The position numbers and the translations under genes are program-made. The notes under the pieces are model-generated. The model ran no database searches. It was given only the letters and a program-made list of their open reading frames with translations, and was not told the DNA's origin. DNA of 64,000 nucleotides from Peltaster fructicola (taxonomy: Eukaryota > Ascomycota > Dothideomycetes): the NCBI GenBank assembly GCA_001592805.2, contig CP051143.1, forward strand, positions 744,001 through 808,000. The letters are read 5' to 3'. Every line of letters begins with the position of its first letter. Position 1 is the stretch's first letter. This document shows positions 22,529 through 33,755 of the stretch, piece after piece.

Positions 22529-24235
22529 TTACCATCCGTCAAGCTCCTTAAACTTCAAGTGAATGCCACCAACTGCTCTCATAGTGATGACACCGGTGAT
22601 CGTAGGCTCCTTCATAGTATCTGGCTTGATCTCGAACCGGCCCAACACACCAGCAACCGCACAACGCAGCTCAGCCTTGGCGAAGTCTCTGCCAATACAA
22701 GCTCGTGGACCGTGAAGGAATGTGATCTCGCTGAAGTTTGTGCTGGTACCTCCGTTCTTGTTCGGGCGTTGACGTCCATCCTTGTCAGTGTCGATCCAGC
22801 GTTCAGGGACGATCTTGTCGGCGTCTTCACCCCAAAAGCGAGGATGTCTATTAATAGCGAAAGGAATGAGGATGAATTCCGTGCCTCTGAAGATAGGAAC
22901 TCCGGCAACGTGTGTATCCTTGATCGACTCACGGATCGTGACTGGTACTGTTGGATACAACCGAAGAGTCTCCTCGCAGACTCCATTGAGGTATGGCATG
23001 TTTTCGAGGATATCGTATGTGATCGGCGAGCTCGCTGACGGGATTGTAGCTCTGATTTCGGCTCGTAGTTTCTCTTGGACATGAGGATTATGGGCGCAAA
23101 GGTAGCAAACCCATGTGAGAGCGTTGGCGGTGGTCTCGTGCTGTACGATGTCAGTCTTGAGTAAGCCAATACATGAGTGTACTGACCCCTGCAGCCAAGA
23201 ATGTCAACATTTCATCCACGAGTAGGTCATCTGTGAAGTCGCCTGTCTGCATGATAGCGCCAAGGATATCGGTGTCAGCAATCTTCTTGCCGTCAAGGAG
23301 TTCCTTATGCTTGTCGACGACAAACTGCCTGCACTCCTTGCGCAGAAAAGTGGTGATTCGATCAATATCCCAGTTGACCTTGACTGGTACCCTTCGAAGG
23401 ATGTATTCTGGGATGACCCAGTGTGCGCCGAGAAGGATTAAAGCATCTAGCCGTGGCTCGAGAAGCTCCTCGAAAGCTTTGGCAACAGGGTGGCCTTCGG
23501 TCTGAAGAGAGTTGAAGTCCTTGCCGATTGCAGTTGGTCCGATGATATCCAAGGTCAGACGCGAGGCCCAGTCAGTGACGTCGACCGTGCCAGGTGCTTG
23601 TTTGCCAAGCTCTGTAAGGAGCACATTGGTCTTCTCCCACATGAGGCCATAAAGCTCACGGATCTTGCGAATGTTGAATGCTGGAGTAAGAGCCTTCCTT
23701 TGACGTTTGTGCTCAGCGCCCTCGGAAAGGATGAGTCCGAAGCCAAGAGCTCGTGAAAGGAATGCGCGTACACCCCATGACTTTTCGAAGTCATAGGAGT
23801 TCGTGTTGAGTAGGTCTCTCAGAGCATCGGCCGAAGCAGGGATCAAGGTAGGCCCGCCGACAGCGCCATCGACGCGAAGGAGATCGGCATCAGGATATTT
23901 GCGCATCCATTTGAGTGGTGTCTTGCCTCGTGGGGACTCGAAGATGATCTCTCCTGGAGTGTGTTCCTAGGGACCATCAGTTTGATCAGGGTTGAGCACA
24001 AGACGCATACCTTGGCGCTCGGCAGGTGTCTGTACGGATCCCTGAACCTAGGATAGATAACAAGCTGATCAATCAAGTACACAACGAGGGCAATGCCGTA
24101 TGAGATGGGCCATCTGAACTCTCGAATATAAGAGGGAGTAGATTCTGGAAGGAAGTAAAGCTGGGCATAGGCAAGAGGCAGAGCGCCAATTGCGACCTTG
24201 AACAGGAATAGCAGCACGATTCTGGAGATCTCCAT
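22529..24235 (-). CDS. Cytochrome P450 monooxygenase (CYP4-like)
   Basis: Exons 24011..24235, 23187..23966 and 22529..23140 (introns 44 and 46 bp) give 538 residues. An N-terminal hydrophobic anchor (ISRIVLLFLFKVAIGALPLA) and a second hydrophobic stretch place it in the ER membrane. The oxygen-binding I helix is restored by the second splice as LTFLAAGHETTANALTW. ExxR is EETLRLYP, the PERW-type motif is VPERWID, and the heme loop is FLHGPRACIGRDFAKAE with the axial Cys. The overall pattern fits the fungal CYP4-like clan, which oxidises hydrocarbon or fatty chains, but the substrate cannot be assigned. All key residues are intact. There is no adjacent reductase or backbone biosynthetic enzyme. 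Confidence 0.92.
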
Positions 24236-26614
24236 TGCGACGTTGACTGAAGGTGTGAGAATACCTGCCGTCTACTGTGTCTTTTAGCATTAAAGAAACA
24301 ATCTTGGAGCCTGGAACAAAGAGCCGAGGATCTTCGTGAAGTTACAATCCAGGACCGGCGCGAGCCTGTCTCTCCGCCTTGCTTTGTTGAATAGCAAGAT
24401 GGACTACGACCTACTTGTAGGGCGCTCGTGTTCGTCGGATACTGATTGAAGAAGATGTTGCGCGGCGTGATGTGAGGTGGAAGAGCGAAGATGGATCTGA
24501 CCGAGAGCCATTAGCAAGTAGGATCTTCTCCGTGTAGACGTCATCTTTCACATGTTAATCCCATGACTTTCATGATCCCATCTACCGATGACAACGACAG
24601 TTCAACTAACCTCTATGTATGCATGTACTTGAGTCGTACTGTCGCTCGAAGAAGTCGACATTCGCGGTAAAGCGTCGTTTACGCTACAGGCAATGGATAT
24701 CAATCCTGCGGTCTTGGATCGATCCATAGATGCACAAAGCCGGCACATCAGGCAAAGGCTCCTACATATGTATGAGGAGGAGATGCGGCGAGCAGTCCGA
24801 AGAGTCCAAAGATGCAGGGCCACAGCATGCATGATAAAGCAGGGCTCAGGTGTCGACAAGGCTGACATACTTATGTCGAGCATTGTCATCCTCTTCTTAC
24901 CCTGGTGGTTCACAGCTGATTACTGGTGCGATAGTTTGGTGCACTCACTTCTCTGTTCTCCTAGTATCGCAAAGCCTAGGCATGTGCTTGACCGGAGATA
25001 GTGATCAAGTCGTTTCTTGGCATGGTTCCTAGCTTCTCAAGCCTTGAGATTTGCGTGCTCATCAATCGAGTCAGGCCTGTTGCAGGCGAACTCCTTCAAG
25101 CCGTCCATGTTGATCAGCACGGGATGACAGAGGCCAGGAGAGCGCGAGTGCAACAACTTGGACCACGTCCCGTAGCTTAATGTTGTAGAGTACACCCTCA
25201 ACAAAGCCCTAGGCCCTTGAGTGAGTCGACGGACAACAACTTATGGCTGAGGCTATAGCCTGTCAGACAACAGGCCTGCCGTCACTCATAGCGTGCCGTC
25301 TGCGCCGTCGTTCTCGCGTATGCATGTCACGTAAGAAGACCCATGCATACTAGCAGTAAGCTTGTGGGAGGCCGTAGCATGGCCGGGGAACCATGTCCTC
25401 CAGTTCATGTCTCAGCGCCAGCCAATTGAGAAACTGTTCGCTAGGTACCTGCTCGTAAGTCGATCGGGCTCCCGGACATGCGCTGTTTCCCGCCTTGTTG
25501 AAGCTTTGAGGCTCCCTTCACCAATTATCTTGGCCATGATTGCCAAGATTGACGACTGGCATCACAAGCACAGTCGAAACACACGAGCGAATGTCGTTGC
25601 CACCAATCAGCTGTCCGCTCGTATGCTTATATGCCACTGCATGCTGACAACTACAGTATCCCGCTTGACTGGCAAGCTGTGTGTTGAAGGCAGCTTGGTG
25701 CGGCCGGTGAGCTGACCAGTGTGTCTCAATGATATACTGCATGATGTCTCAAGGTCTCCCATCCTTGAGCATTGATGTGGCATCTCAGCCATGGACTAGC
25801 GCCACAAGGAATAAGCCCAGATGCGTCTCTTGTGCCGACGGTTCGTAACATCCATGCTAGTACATCGTCTGATCAACGGAATCTCTGTCCTCGCTGTGCC
25901 GCAAGAGGCTGATAGCTATCGCGATCTCCATAAGGGTGAGTCGTCGAAGATAGCAGCACATGATTGACTGCTATGGCCCTTAGAGGAAATCTCTCTCGTA
26001 CGTCGGCACGGCTGCATTGCTGATGTGTTGCTTCCGCAAGAGCTACTGACTGAGTCAAAATGTCCGCCATCACTGTTCATGGTGAGCTGCAATCATCGAG
26101 ATGGGAATGAATGATGATCAGGTTCTGTCTATCGACACCACAACAGTGGCTCAAAGCTTCCCGCAAAGTGGTTGACAATATCGGCGCTTGGAAGAGTGCT
26201 CTCCCATGCACTGTCAACTGGGACTGATGTGGTCGGCCAGTGAAGCGATGTTACAAGCTATCATGCAGAACAAGTTCGTGACCGTACTTCTTGCCGCTAG
26301 CGTAGGATTTGGTAGACGTGTTGTTGACCCCAACTTGCGAGAGTCCAAATTGTGGTAGGAGTGAGGCAAGTTCTGAGCGAATGGCGGCTAAGAGTGACAT
26401 GTCCAGTACACTGTATAGTATAGACTGGCGGCTGCTGATTGGCCTGAGACACACGGTTCAGAGCTGCAGACATGCATTTTGAGTTTGGCCACTCATGCAG
26501 CTTAGCACACAGATGACCCGTTGCAAGCCTCTATGCAGTTGACGTGGTGTCCCACAATCTAGGGTGTCCTTCCACCCTGATCGTGTCTGTTGACATGTGT
26601 CCATTCGCGGTCGA
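24236..26614. other. Gene-poor region, left part
   Basis: About 2.4 kb without a confident gene. Best leftovers: a charged open frame at 24693-25001 (+, about 60 helical residues rich in Arg/Glu), and a 49-codon frame from an ATG at 26400 down to 26251 (-) with protein-like composition (SGKKYGHELVLHDSL). Both could be orphan exons. Base composition looks like the rest of the window, so this is not an AT-rich repeat-induced-mutation tract, and no transposon protein was seen on either strand. Confidence 0.4.
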
Positions 26615-27018
26615 TCAAGTACGTGCTGCAGCAATGCGAGCAAGAGCATTGAGGATGAGTATGCGTATAATCCAGTTCTCTCCATGGTCACCAGCGCCGC
26701 GATCATAGACTGCTCGTGTAGCAGCTCTGGCATTGTCGCGGACAGTCTGCATGCTATTGAGGATTGTCTGTTCGCTCACTTGAGCAGGCGCAGGCGTATG
26801 TCCATTCGTAAGATCGTGGGAACCCAAGGGCTGTGGGACAAGGGTCGTTGCAACCATCATAGCCTCTTCCTGTAGCCGTGAGCGGGAGATTGTGTCGTCT
26901 GTGTAACACCTACCTGCATCAACCGAAAGAGATATTGATGCAGAGCATTGCCGTTCTGGAAGCCACACAGCACGAACAGCTCGTTGTCTGTAACTGTTTG
27001 AGACCTGAAGGCGGACAT
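26615..27018 (-). CDS. Small two-exon gene, unrecognised
   Basis: I do not recognise this gene. Exon 26914..27018 begins at an ATG and reads MSAFRSQTVTDNELFVLCGF onward to LFRLMQ. A 44-bp intron with GTAGGT and CTACAG ends follows, then exon 26615..26869 reads EEAMMVATTLVPQPLG to the stop. The product has 119 residues, with no Cys-rich pattern, signal peptide or membrane span. It looks globular and mainly helical, with ILNSMQTVRDNARAATRAVY and NWIIRILILNALARIAAA at the end. Support comes from the start codon, clean splice signals and phase agreement, and sensible residue patterning on both sides of the intron. It is isolated in a gene-poor stretch and may be lineage-specific. A longer gene with more exons on the 3' side is possible. 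Confidence 0.5.
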
Positions 27019-28389
27019 TCTTGATGGTCTAAGAATTGGTGATGATGGACGATATGTATTTGATAGAGGTCCTGTTGGTACTAGTCGTTGAGTTATAGCT
27101 TGAAGGTCCTACTGCGCTACACGGCACAAACTGGCCGAAGACTTCAAGTCATGCATACTACGAGTGTCGCTTGGCGACTCCAATGCGAGCGATGTGACAC
27201 TCTCGACCGTCATGCAGTTCGTGTGAGGTGATTCGAAACATCTCCACTAGCAGTACCAGCGTCGATTGCTAAAAATCACTTGTAGCGGCGTTGGTCGGCT
27301 TTCCTGTGAAAACTTAGTAAACAACCCGAGCATTAACCTTCGAATGTGCGAAGGTTTCTTGGTGCCCTGCATGGAGCTTTAGCATGCCTGCGGCATCAAG
27401 CAATCCTGCGAAAGCTTCTGCAAGGTGAGTGTCTCACACGGCATTGATCTGTGCTGTAGCCGATAGTGACTCGATCTCAGTAGATTACGAGCTGCAATCG
27501 ATTGTGAGAACTGCCAATTGGCTTGGTGCGTTTGCCATCAGCTGAGTGTTGCAGCTTGGTGTCTGCTTCTGGCTATGAGGCATCCTATGGATGTTGTGCT
27601 TCTGTTCAAACATGATTCGTTCCCTTTGTACAGCCATTGCACTGATCTGTTGCCTAGGATAACGAGCCAGCGACTCTGCGTGTATGAGCATGTGCTGGGA
27701 GCTGTTGTTATCGTGTTCTCCTAAAGGTTCTACTGCTGTACACCGCCATGAGGAAGACTCTTTCGACGTGTCTCTGCGGCTAAGCAGGGTCGCAGGATGT
27801 CGGTGTACGTTGGCAAACCTCGAGTCAAACGGCAGTGGACATGCAGGCAGACTGCCAGACCAGTATCGTCAGATGAGGTCATGCTCGTCAAAATTCCTGT
27901 AGACGCAGACAGTAAGGCTTCAGCTTGTTGTTGAGATAGTCGTCCTCGAGCTGTGGCACGACTTAGGGCTGGCTTACAGTGTATATATGTTGACCATACG
28001 GAGTGGCACATGTTGTTCGTTTGAAGAGCTTAAACACAACGGATGAGTGCCGCTCAAAGTGTCGATCGCTCCGGTGCGCACAGAGCTGTGCTCATGCTTG
28101 TCCATGGTGACTGAGCCTAGCGATTGAGCTTGAGCTTCATTAGGCCGTATGTGTAGTCCAACTCTTGCTAGCAGTGAGTGTTGAGTGCTTAGGAAGCAAG
28201 AACGCGGGAAGCGCACGTCAAGTGTTCGCACGCAGTCGAGTTCAGCACCACTTGACGGACGGCTAAATTGATAGTCGTTGTAAATCATCCGTGCAAGCGA
28301 TCCTGTCGTGGGAGGAACATCAGCCTTCGTGCATCTCTAGCGATAGTACTGTGGTAAAGTCGTGAGACTCGGGCCAACAGGTACGTTTG
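27019..28389. other. Gene-poor region, middle part
   Basis: About 1.4 kb. A 104-codon ATG-initiated frame at 27974-28288 (-) is the only notable open frame, with no recognisable domain. No RNA gene or repeat is evident. Confidence 0.35.
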
Positions 28390-28973
28390 CTACATAGAGA
28401 GAGCGACGTGCGATTGTTGGTTGGAAGCGATTCCGATATGATCAGTCCTCAGGTGTCCACCAAGCCGAGGCCTATGGCCATAAGAGACTCTGTATGAGCG
28501 CGATGCGTCTGCCAGCAGCAGCAGACTATCCTTCTCTTCGACTTGCTTCTGGTGACCGATCTCTGCTCTGCGTCTTTCTGCACACATGTAGTCAAGTCCA
28601 AGTTCGATGCGAGGAGACTGAGGGCCATCTCTGTGCAGGCGCAAATCCTGCATCGATGTTGTCAGCAACCTCTGATATCAGTGAGCCATGGTGCAAACAC
28701 ATCCATCTCTTCACTTGACGAATCACTGCATGATACGCGGTTGGAATGTTTCTGTCGCACGGCAGAGCCGCCGATAAGGCTCAATGCCAACAGTCTGAAA
28801 GGCATCCGGGCTTCAGCAAGCTTGGCGACATGAAAGCCCTCCTCGTCAGAGTGTAGCAGGTCGTTGCTAGCTGACGTGGCTATTGCTCGTTGTAGACTGC
28901 TGAAGCAGATGTCGAATGGCAGCTTACGAGGTTCAAGTCGTGGATCCCTAGATTTTGTTTGAGTCTGATCCAA
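28390..28973 (-). CDS. Possible multi-exon gene, unrecognised, partial
   Basis: Low-confidence call. The minus strand has a coherent frame from 28973 (LDQTQTKSRDPRLEPRKLPF ... DEEGFHVAKLAEARMPF ... DSSSEEMD) followed by a plausible 53-bp intron (GTGTTT donor, TTGCTGAC branch, ATGCAG acceptor, about 28647-28699). The next exon reads DLRLHRDGPQSPRIELGLDY with a charged helix CAERRRAEIGHQKQVEEKD, and stops at 28390. The phases agree. There is no ATG at the 5' end, and the frame opens just after a possible acceptor near 28995, so an upstream exon would be required. The function is unknown. It may instead be a chance open stretch. Confidence 0.28.
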
Positions 28974-29782
28974 TGGACTGTCGCAGAGTGAGATCTGTGG
29001 GTGATCTTATGTATGCAGCACTGCAGGTTTTGTTGTGCACTACGACTAGAAGTCTCTTGGTGAGTGCATGTCAGAGATACTGGTCATCTCTGCATCGGCC
29101 GTTCGACGAACAGCATCCGGACAGGCCCAAGGCGATGCTATAGCATGACGCCGCATCCTCAAGCAAGCGGTCACCGTCCAGGACCGATTTGGTGATGCTT
29201 CGTTGATGAAATAGCGCACATTTCAATGGATGGTATCATATATAATTTTGCCGCTTGCTGATCAGCGGACACTGTGGAACCTTCGGCGACCTCATGTCTT
29301 CCAGCTCGACACGAGTGGCTGTCGAGACTACCACAACGCTGATTATGCGTCGTTCTGAGGAACTTTCTGAGGAACGACGGCATCAACCAGACAAGTAGAA
29401 ACGACTTTCCAGATGCGTGCCTCTGCATCGCATGAGACTATAACAAAGTCGGCAAGCGCAACCGTACTGCAGACCTGCAAGGGAATTCTTACACCGCACG
29501 ATGCTACCATTCTGCAAACCATAAGCACTAGCAGATGTAACTCAATCGAAGCCACAAGATTCTGCTCGTGTTTCATACTACACCATGGGTCCATCGTGAC
29601 GGCGTTCGTATGAGTCTTGCACACATCCAAGCTCTGCGACTTCCAGCAACACAACAAGCGCAATCCAAAGTGACCAGCAAAGTGGAAGCTGATGAAGACG
29701 AGCTGTGCCACTCACTGGCAGTGCCCCATTGAGACATAACTGCCCCAACAACCTCCTCACAACCGAGAAGCTCATTCCAACC
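28974..29782. other. Gene-poor region, right part
   Basis: About 0.8 kb upstream of the membrane protein gene. A short direct repeat (ctgaggaac twice, with a tttc spacer) lies at about 29353-29376. A 122-codon minus-strand frame at 29343-29711 is Cys/Val-rich but unsupported. Confidence 0.35.
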
Positions 29783-31434
29783 ATGCCGAACTACACAGAA
29801 TGCGCGAACCTGCTCGTACAGGGCGTGGTTGCCAAGGCAGATCCGGATATCGCAGGTCTAGGAGTAATATTCGCCTTCACTATCAGCGCAGGATTGACAC
29901 TGCTGGCCATTGGTGCAGCGTACTTCACTGGACTTGTCGACGCCGGCCTGCTCGGACCTGTCGACCGCATAATAATGCATATCCCAGCTCGTGCTCCTCA
30001 GCACCCAAGGATCCATGTCACCCTTCGCAAGGCGATCATGGCATGTAGCGACCAGCAGATTGTCACAGGTATCGCCATCCTTGCTGCAGGTTTCCACGGT
30101 CTGGTCACTGGCCACATCTCGGTCTATCACTTCCATATCGTGCTTTATTTAGCTTGGATGTCCAGTAGCGTCCATCTCTCGGCATTGACGTTGCTAAAGC
30201 CTTTCATGCAACAGCATCGAGGCGTCCTCGTTTGGAGATCCGTGGGTATGCTGGTGCTCCTCGTCATGATGATTATCGCTCTTGTACCGACCATTAGCAA
30301 TGACTGGGCAGTCATCTCATTGCAAAACGTCGACTCGAACCACCTACCACAGAATACTGTCTTTGGTGTTCCAGCAATATGCTTCTGGGGCCAGCTGTAC
30401 GACGATGGTGTGAATCCGGATGCTATACTCTCTTACATCGTCCTGTTTGTCAGCTATCTGTGGAAGATGGGTGGACTGTTCCCGCCCATCACATCTTTCT
30501 GGACCCGATACGTTCGAAATCCGTGGGACTTCTGCCTCGAATGGCCTTTGAGCTTCGCCGCTCGCAAGTATGGAGAGCAAAGAGGTCTCATGTATATGGT
30601 ACCATTCTGGATCTGGCTGGCGATCTACGTTGAGACAACTGCTGTGTTGGAAGTGCTGGATTCCTTCTCCGCAGCACTGTGGTTGTCGACGCTTGGATTC
30701 GTGTACGGGATCTTGCAGATTGCGGTCCCTCGCGGATTGGTTCAGACTGCCGTACCTGACCTGTTGGCAGGAGAGAGTGAATGGTCTTTGGTCAGCTGGT
30801 ACCACTAGTCTTGCTGGCACAGCCACTTGGTGCCATCACAGAGCATATTTGGCTAGTTGACAAGGACGACGAAGAGGTATACCTCGAGGATGAAGCCACG
30901 GCACGAAACTCTGTGACGAGGTATTTCGAGAGGAGAGCATCATTACCCGCACCACGCGATCTATCGATGCTGCAGTATCTGTCAACGTACACCATACCAA
31001 AGCTCACCGAGACCTCGCCAGATCGGATCAGACTCCAGGCACTGCTCTACACATCCAAGCTCTTCACATTGGTAGTGTATAGTCTTCATCTCGCAACTGC
31101 TGGCTGCTCGGCTTTTCTCTTCTATGTTGACTACCAGACCATCGGTTGGGAGCAATCGTACAACTGGGAGACGATCGCGTTGGTGATCGCCTGCTACCTG
31201 GCTGGTGCTCTACTTGTTATACTGCTGTTAGCCCCTTTCAGTCGACTTGGCCGAAGGTATGCAAAGACAGGTACTGCTGATCGGTCACCAAGATCGGCGG
31301 AGGAGCAAGATACCGGTCCATTCGTGGAGCTGGTAAGCGCTGCGTCGAGCTGGGATGTAAAGGCCTCCGACCCTTCAAAAACAAGCGTCGATAAGTTGCC
31401 CACGAATCGAAGTCGGTCGTGGGTCAAGCGGTAG
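29783..31434 (+). pseudogene. Multi-spanning membrane protein gene with apparent single frameshift
   Basis: Two abutting frames encode one recognisable fungal integral membrane protein of unknown function. The first frame (29783-30808) runs MPNYTECANLLVQGVVAK through about seven membrane segments to LLAGESEW. The second (from about 30790 to 31434) continues GQLVPLVLLAQPLGAITEHIWLVD, has two more membrane segments and ends in a Ser/Lys-rich tail. In the family (as I remember it) the segment reads straight through as GESEWSFGQ, and the two frames meet exactly there. No intron of realistic size fits, so a one-base indel near 30780-30790 is the simplest explanation. This is either a young pseudogene or a sequence error. 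Otherwise the gene looks intact, about 550 residues. The neighbouring gene-poor stretch makes decay plausible. Confidence 0.6.
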
Positions 31435-31563
31435 GCCTATAGCCAGATGTATGTACTGTTATGTCGAAATGACGTTCCGTTGGTCAAACTCATCCTGTTT
31501 GCCTCCAGACAGCACAGACTTAACGGCGAGTGGTACCACAAGTTGTGACTCTTGTGCATGGTC

Positions 31564-31963
31564 TTAACTGAATCTGTCACCTTTCCTGCTCCTAAAGGTT
31601 TGCGAAGCTGCAAACTTTTCTCCATTTACGTCGGTAGACTCGTGTGAGACTGGCGCAGGATCAGGTCGAGAGACAATGCTTGGGTCTCGAGGAGGCTCGA
31701 CGGTTGGCGTTGGAGTAGTGGTAGAGCTTTTGGTAGTCGCTGGCTTGCTTGGATACTCGGTCTCGCGTAGGCGCTGGATGTACTGACGCTCTTGCTCGAT
31801 CTTGCTGGCACGCTCTGCTCGATCTGAGTTGATGCTGCGCTTGGCGAAGTAGTACGCGCCGCCTCCTGCTAAGATCAGCACTCCCCAGCCGTATGCAACG
31901 CTAGCTTTCTGCAAGAAGGTCAGTTGCTATCATCCTCTAATTGTGAGGACTAACAGTATTCAT
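31564..31963 (-). CDS. Small single-span (DUF4748-like) protein
   Basis: Exon 31955..31963 encodes only MNT. A 46-bp intron (GTTAGT...TTGCAG) follows, then exon 31564..31908 gives KASVAYGWGVLILAGGGAYYFAKRSINSDRAERASKIEQER and a Pro/Thr-rich tail, 117 residues in total. One membrane span followed by a basic helix (KRSINSDR) is the pattern of the small fungal DUF4748 family, thought to be mitochondrial. I assign the family from that pattern only. The start depends on the nine-base first exon, which is conserved in style with pet100 in this window (very short first exon before a membrane span). The role is unknown. Confidence 0.7.
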
Positions 31964-32269
31964 TGTGGCTGAGCTCTTTTTGGTGCTGATACAGTACAGT
32001 CGTATGCAGCTGTCGCTTTTGATAAATTGCAAGTAAGTATAATGATGTGGACGGAAACGATAGAAGAAAAACAGGATACGAGCAGGATACGAAGCTGGTC
32101 ATGTCAATTCTGCCGGGGTTGAAGCATTCGGGCGGTGGTCCGATGCCGGCAGTGCTATAAGGTGATCTATCAACCTCCAACTGCATGTCTCACAGTCTCA
32201 TCGCGATACTTCGATGCTCGTCAAGGTGTACAGTGTCCTCATCCTAAGGCCTACTCCGAAGCATGATCA
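31964..32269. other. Short spacer
   Basis: A 306-bp spacer upstream of the small membrane protein gene and downstream of the LRR gene. Nothing recognised. Confidence 0.35.
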
Positions 32270-33755
32270 TCACCAATCAGCTTCTTCATCGTCTTCTTCA
32301 TCGTCTTCGTCTCCCTTCAATGGCCAGATCGAGTAGGTCCTAGAAGTCATCAGAACGAAGACGTAACAAGTAGGTCTGATGCAAGCTTACCAATTCTGCA
32401 TCCCCTGTTCGCTCCATGGCCAGGTAGCTATGTTACTACCATCGTCATCCGTGACAAGACTCGCACAGTGCGCGCCGATCTCCAGCGCTCTCAATTTTGG
32501 AAGCTTCTAGTACCATGCGTCCCGCGAGCTCTGTTGTCTCTGCAGCTCGCATGGCGACGTCCCTGCCATACTGGCGCCCACTCCGGCCAAAATACGCATC
32601 TAGAGCATGTGTCAGCAAGGCAAATTGATGTAACCTCCTGCGTTCGAGCAATATTTCTGTCTATCGACTTACTGCCACACCAAGCTCCACCATCAAACCC
32701 AAGCTCGAGCTCAGAGGAGGCGGGCAATCGAAGGTGTTCCAGGTTGATGAACAGGCTGAGTACGTCAAGATATTCCTGTTGCATGTCAGCATCAAGGCGG
32801 CGGCCGCAGATTGGGTACTTTTGGTCGCACTGTCAGGAGACTGCCTTGTGGTCGCTCATACTCTAGAAGAGAAGACGGCCTTGGTGCCAGTCCGCCATCG
32901 ATCAGTAGAGCTTCAAGACCGGGCGTCAGCTTCGAGAGTGCTGGAGCGAGTCAATTCATGAGTCATGCTGGGTTCTGGCAGCCTACCTTTCACATACTCG
33001 AGTTCCCAGTCTCCCAACATCCTAAAAGTGGTCAAGTTGTGAAGAGCTCTTGTGGAGTTGATCAGCTGCTCCCGTGGGTCAGCATCGGGCTGCCACCGGA
33101 AGAAGCTGGATGAGATTGATCCTCCTGAGCGAAGGTCTTGCGTATTCACGCATGCGTCGACCAAGAAGTCAGCAGAAGGAGCCAGCCTCAGCTGCGTAAC
33201 AGATGGCAATCTCAACTTGGCCTTGGCGAAAGCCTGTCTGAACTCTTCGTGGCCTTTCTCGAATGTATCCCACTCCAGCTTGCGCAAATTCGGCATGGAT
33301 GTCAATGCTTGCACGAATAAGTCCAGCACTATACCAGGAGGCTTTGATGGCTCTGGCCAACCGATCCCATAGGAGCCATCCGATACATAACAGCTCAGCC
33401 TGAAGTGTTCAACGTCGTGCAATGCGGCAGGGCACGCTAGCATTTCGCGTAGCCTTAGCTCGGCATTCTTCCATCCTGGTCTGTTCACTTGATATCTGTT
33501 GTTATCGATCTCGAGATATCTGAACAGATCTGGTGGAAGACCATGCTTGTGCATCCCATCAAGGCTACAGAAGGCATCCGTGGGATAATTCAGTCGTCCA
33601 AAGTAGTCTTGATTCTCCTTGATCCAGGGATGACGGATGTCGAGAATGAACGTGGGCAGGCGGTATACCAGGGCGGTTGACAACGTGGACTGCACTTCGA
33701 ATGCAATCGGAGCGAGGGACTGCATCAGCCAGGTGTAGATGAACCTCAAGGGCAT
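32270..33755 (-). CDS. LRR/F-box-like protein with one doubtful exon
   Basis: A chain of exons gives a leucine-rich-repeat style protein typical of large fungal F-box-like families: 32987..33755, 32819..32940, 32673..32775, 32391..32599, 32270..32339. Characteristic pieces are LTSMPNLRKLEWDTFEKGHE, LTTFRMLGDWELEYVKG, LTPGLEALLIDGGLAPRP, LFINLEHLRLPASSELELGF, GGAWCGNAYFGRSG, KLPKLRALEIGAHCAS and the acidic end WPLKGDEDDEEDDEEADW. All joints are in phase except inside the fourth exon, where the frame must change between RMVLEA and LPKLRAL. Either a weak 52-bp intron (GTCGCC donor, TACTAG acceptor) is removed, or there is an indel. The N-terminus is also incomplete, since no F-box precedes the first ATG. 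It may be a decaying gene. Any function as an SCF adaptor is a family-level guess. Confidence 0.55.

Noticed and set aside
20747-24235. Secondary-metabolite cluster made of lipase, P450, FAD monooxygenase, FAD oxidase and MFS
   Set aside because: These genes are spread over 54 kb and separated by housekeeping genes (XPB, Cwc21, SER1). No polyketide synthase, NRPS, terpene cyclase or cluster regulator is present.
28900-28960. tRNA-like B box (gttcaagtc) near 28930
   Set aside because: The flanking bases do not form a five-pair T stem and no matching A box or acceptor stem is found.
24236-29782. RIP-degraded transposon island
   Set aside because: No strong AT bias or TpA excess by eye and no transposase, reverse transcriptase or terminal repeats.
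32776-32825. Frameshift in the LRR gene near 32800
   Set aside because: A 43- or 55-bp intron with a TGCTGAC branch and CAACAG acceptor restores the frame, so no indel is needed there.
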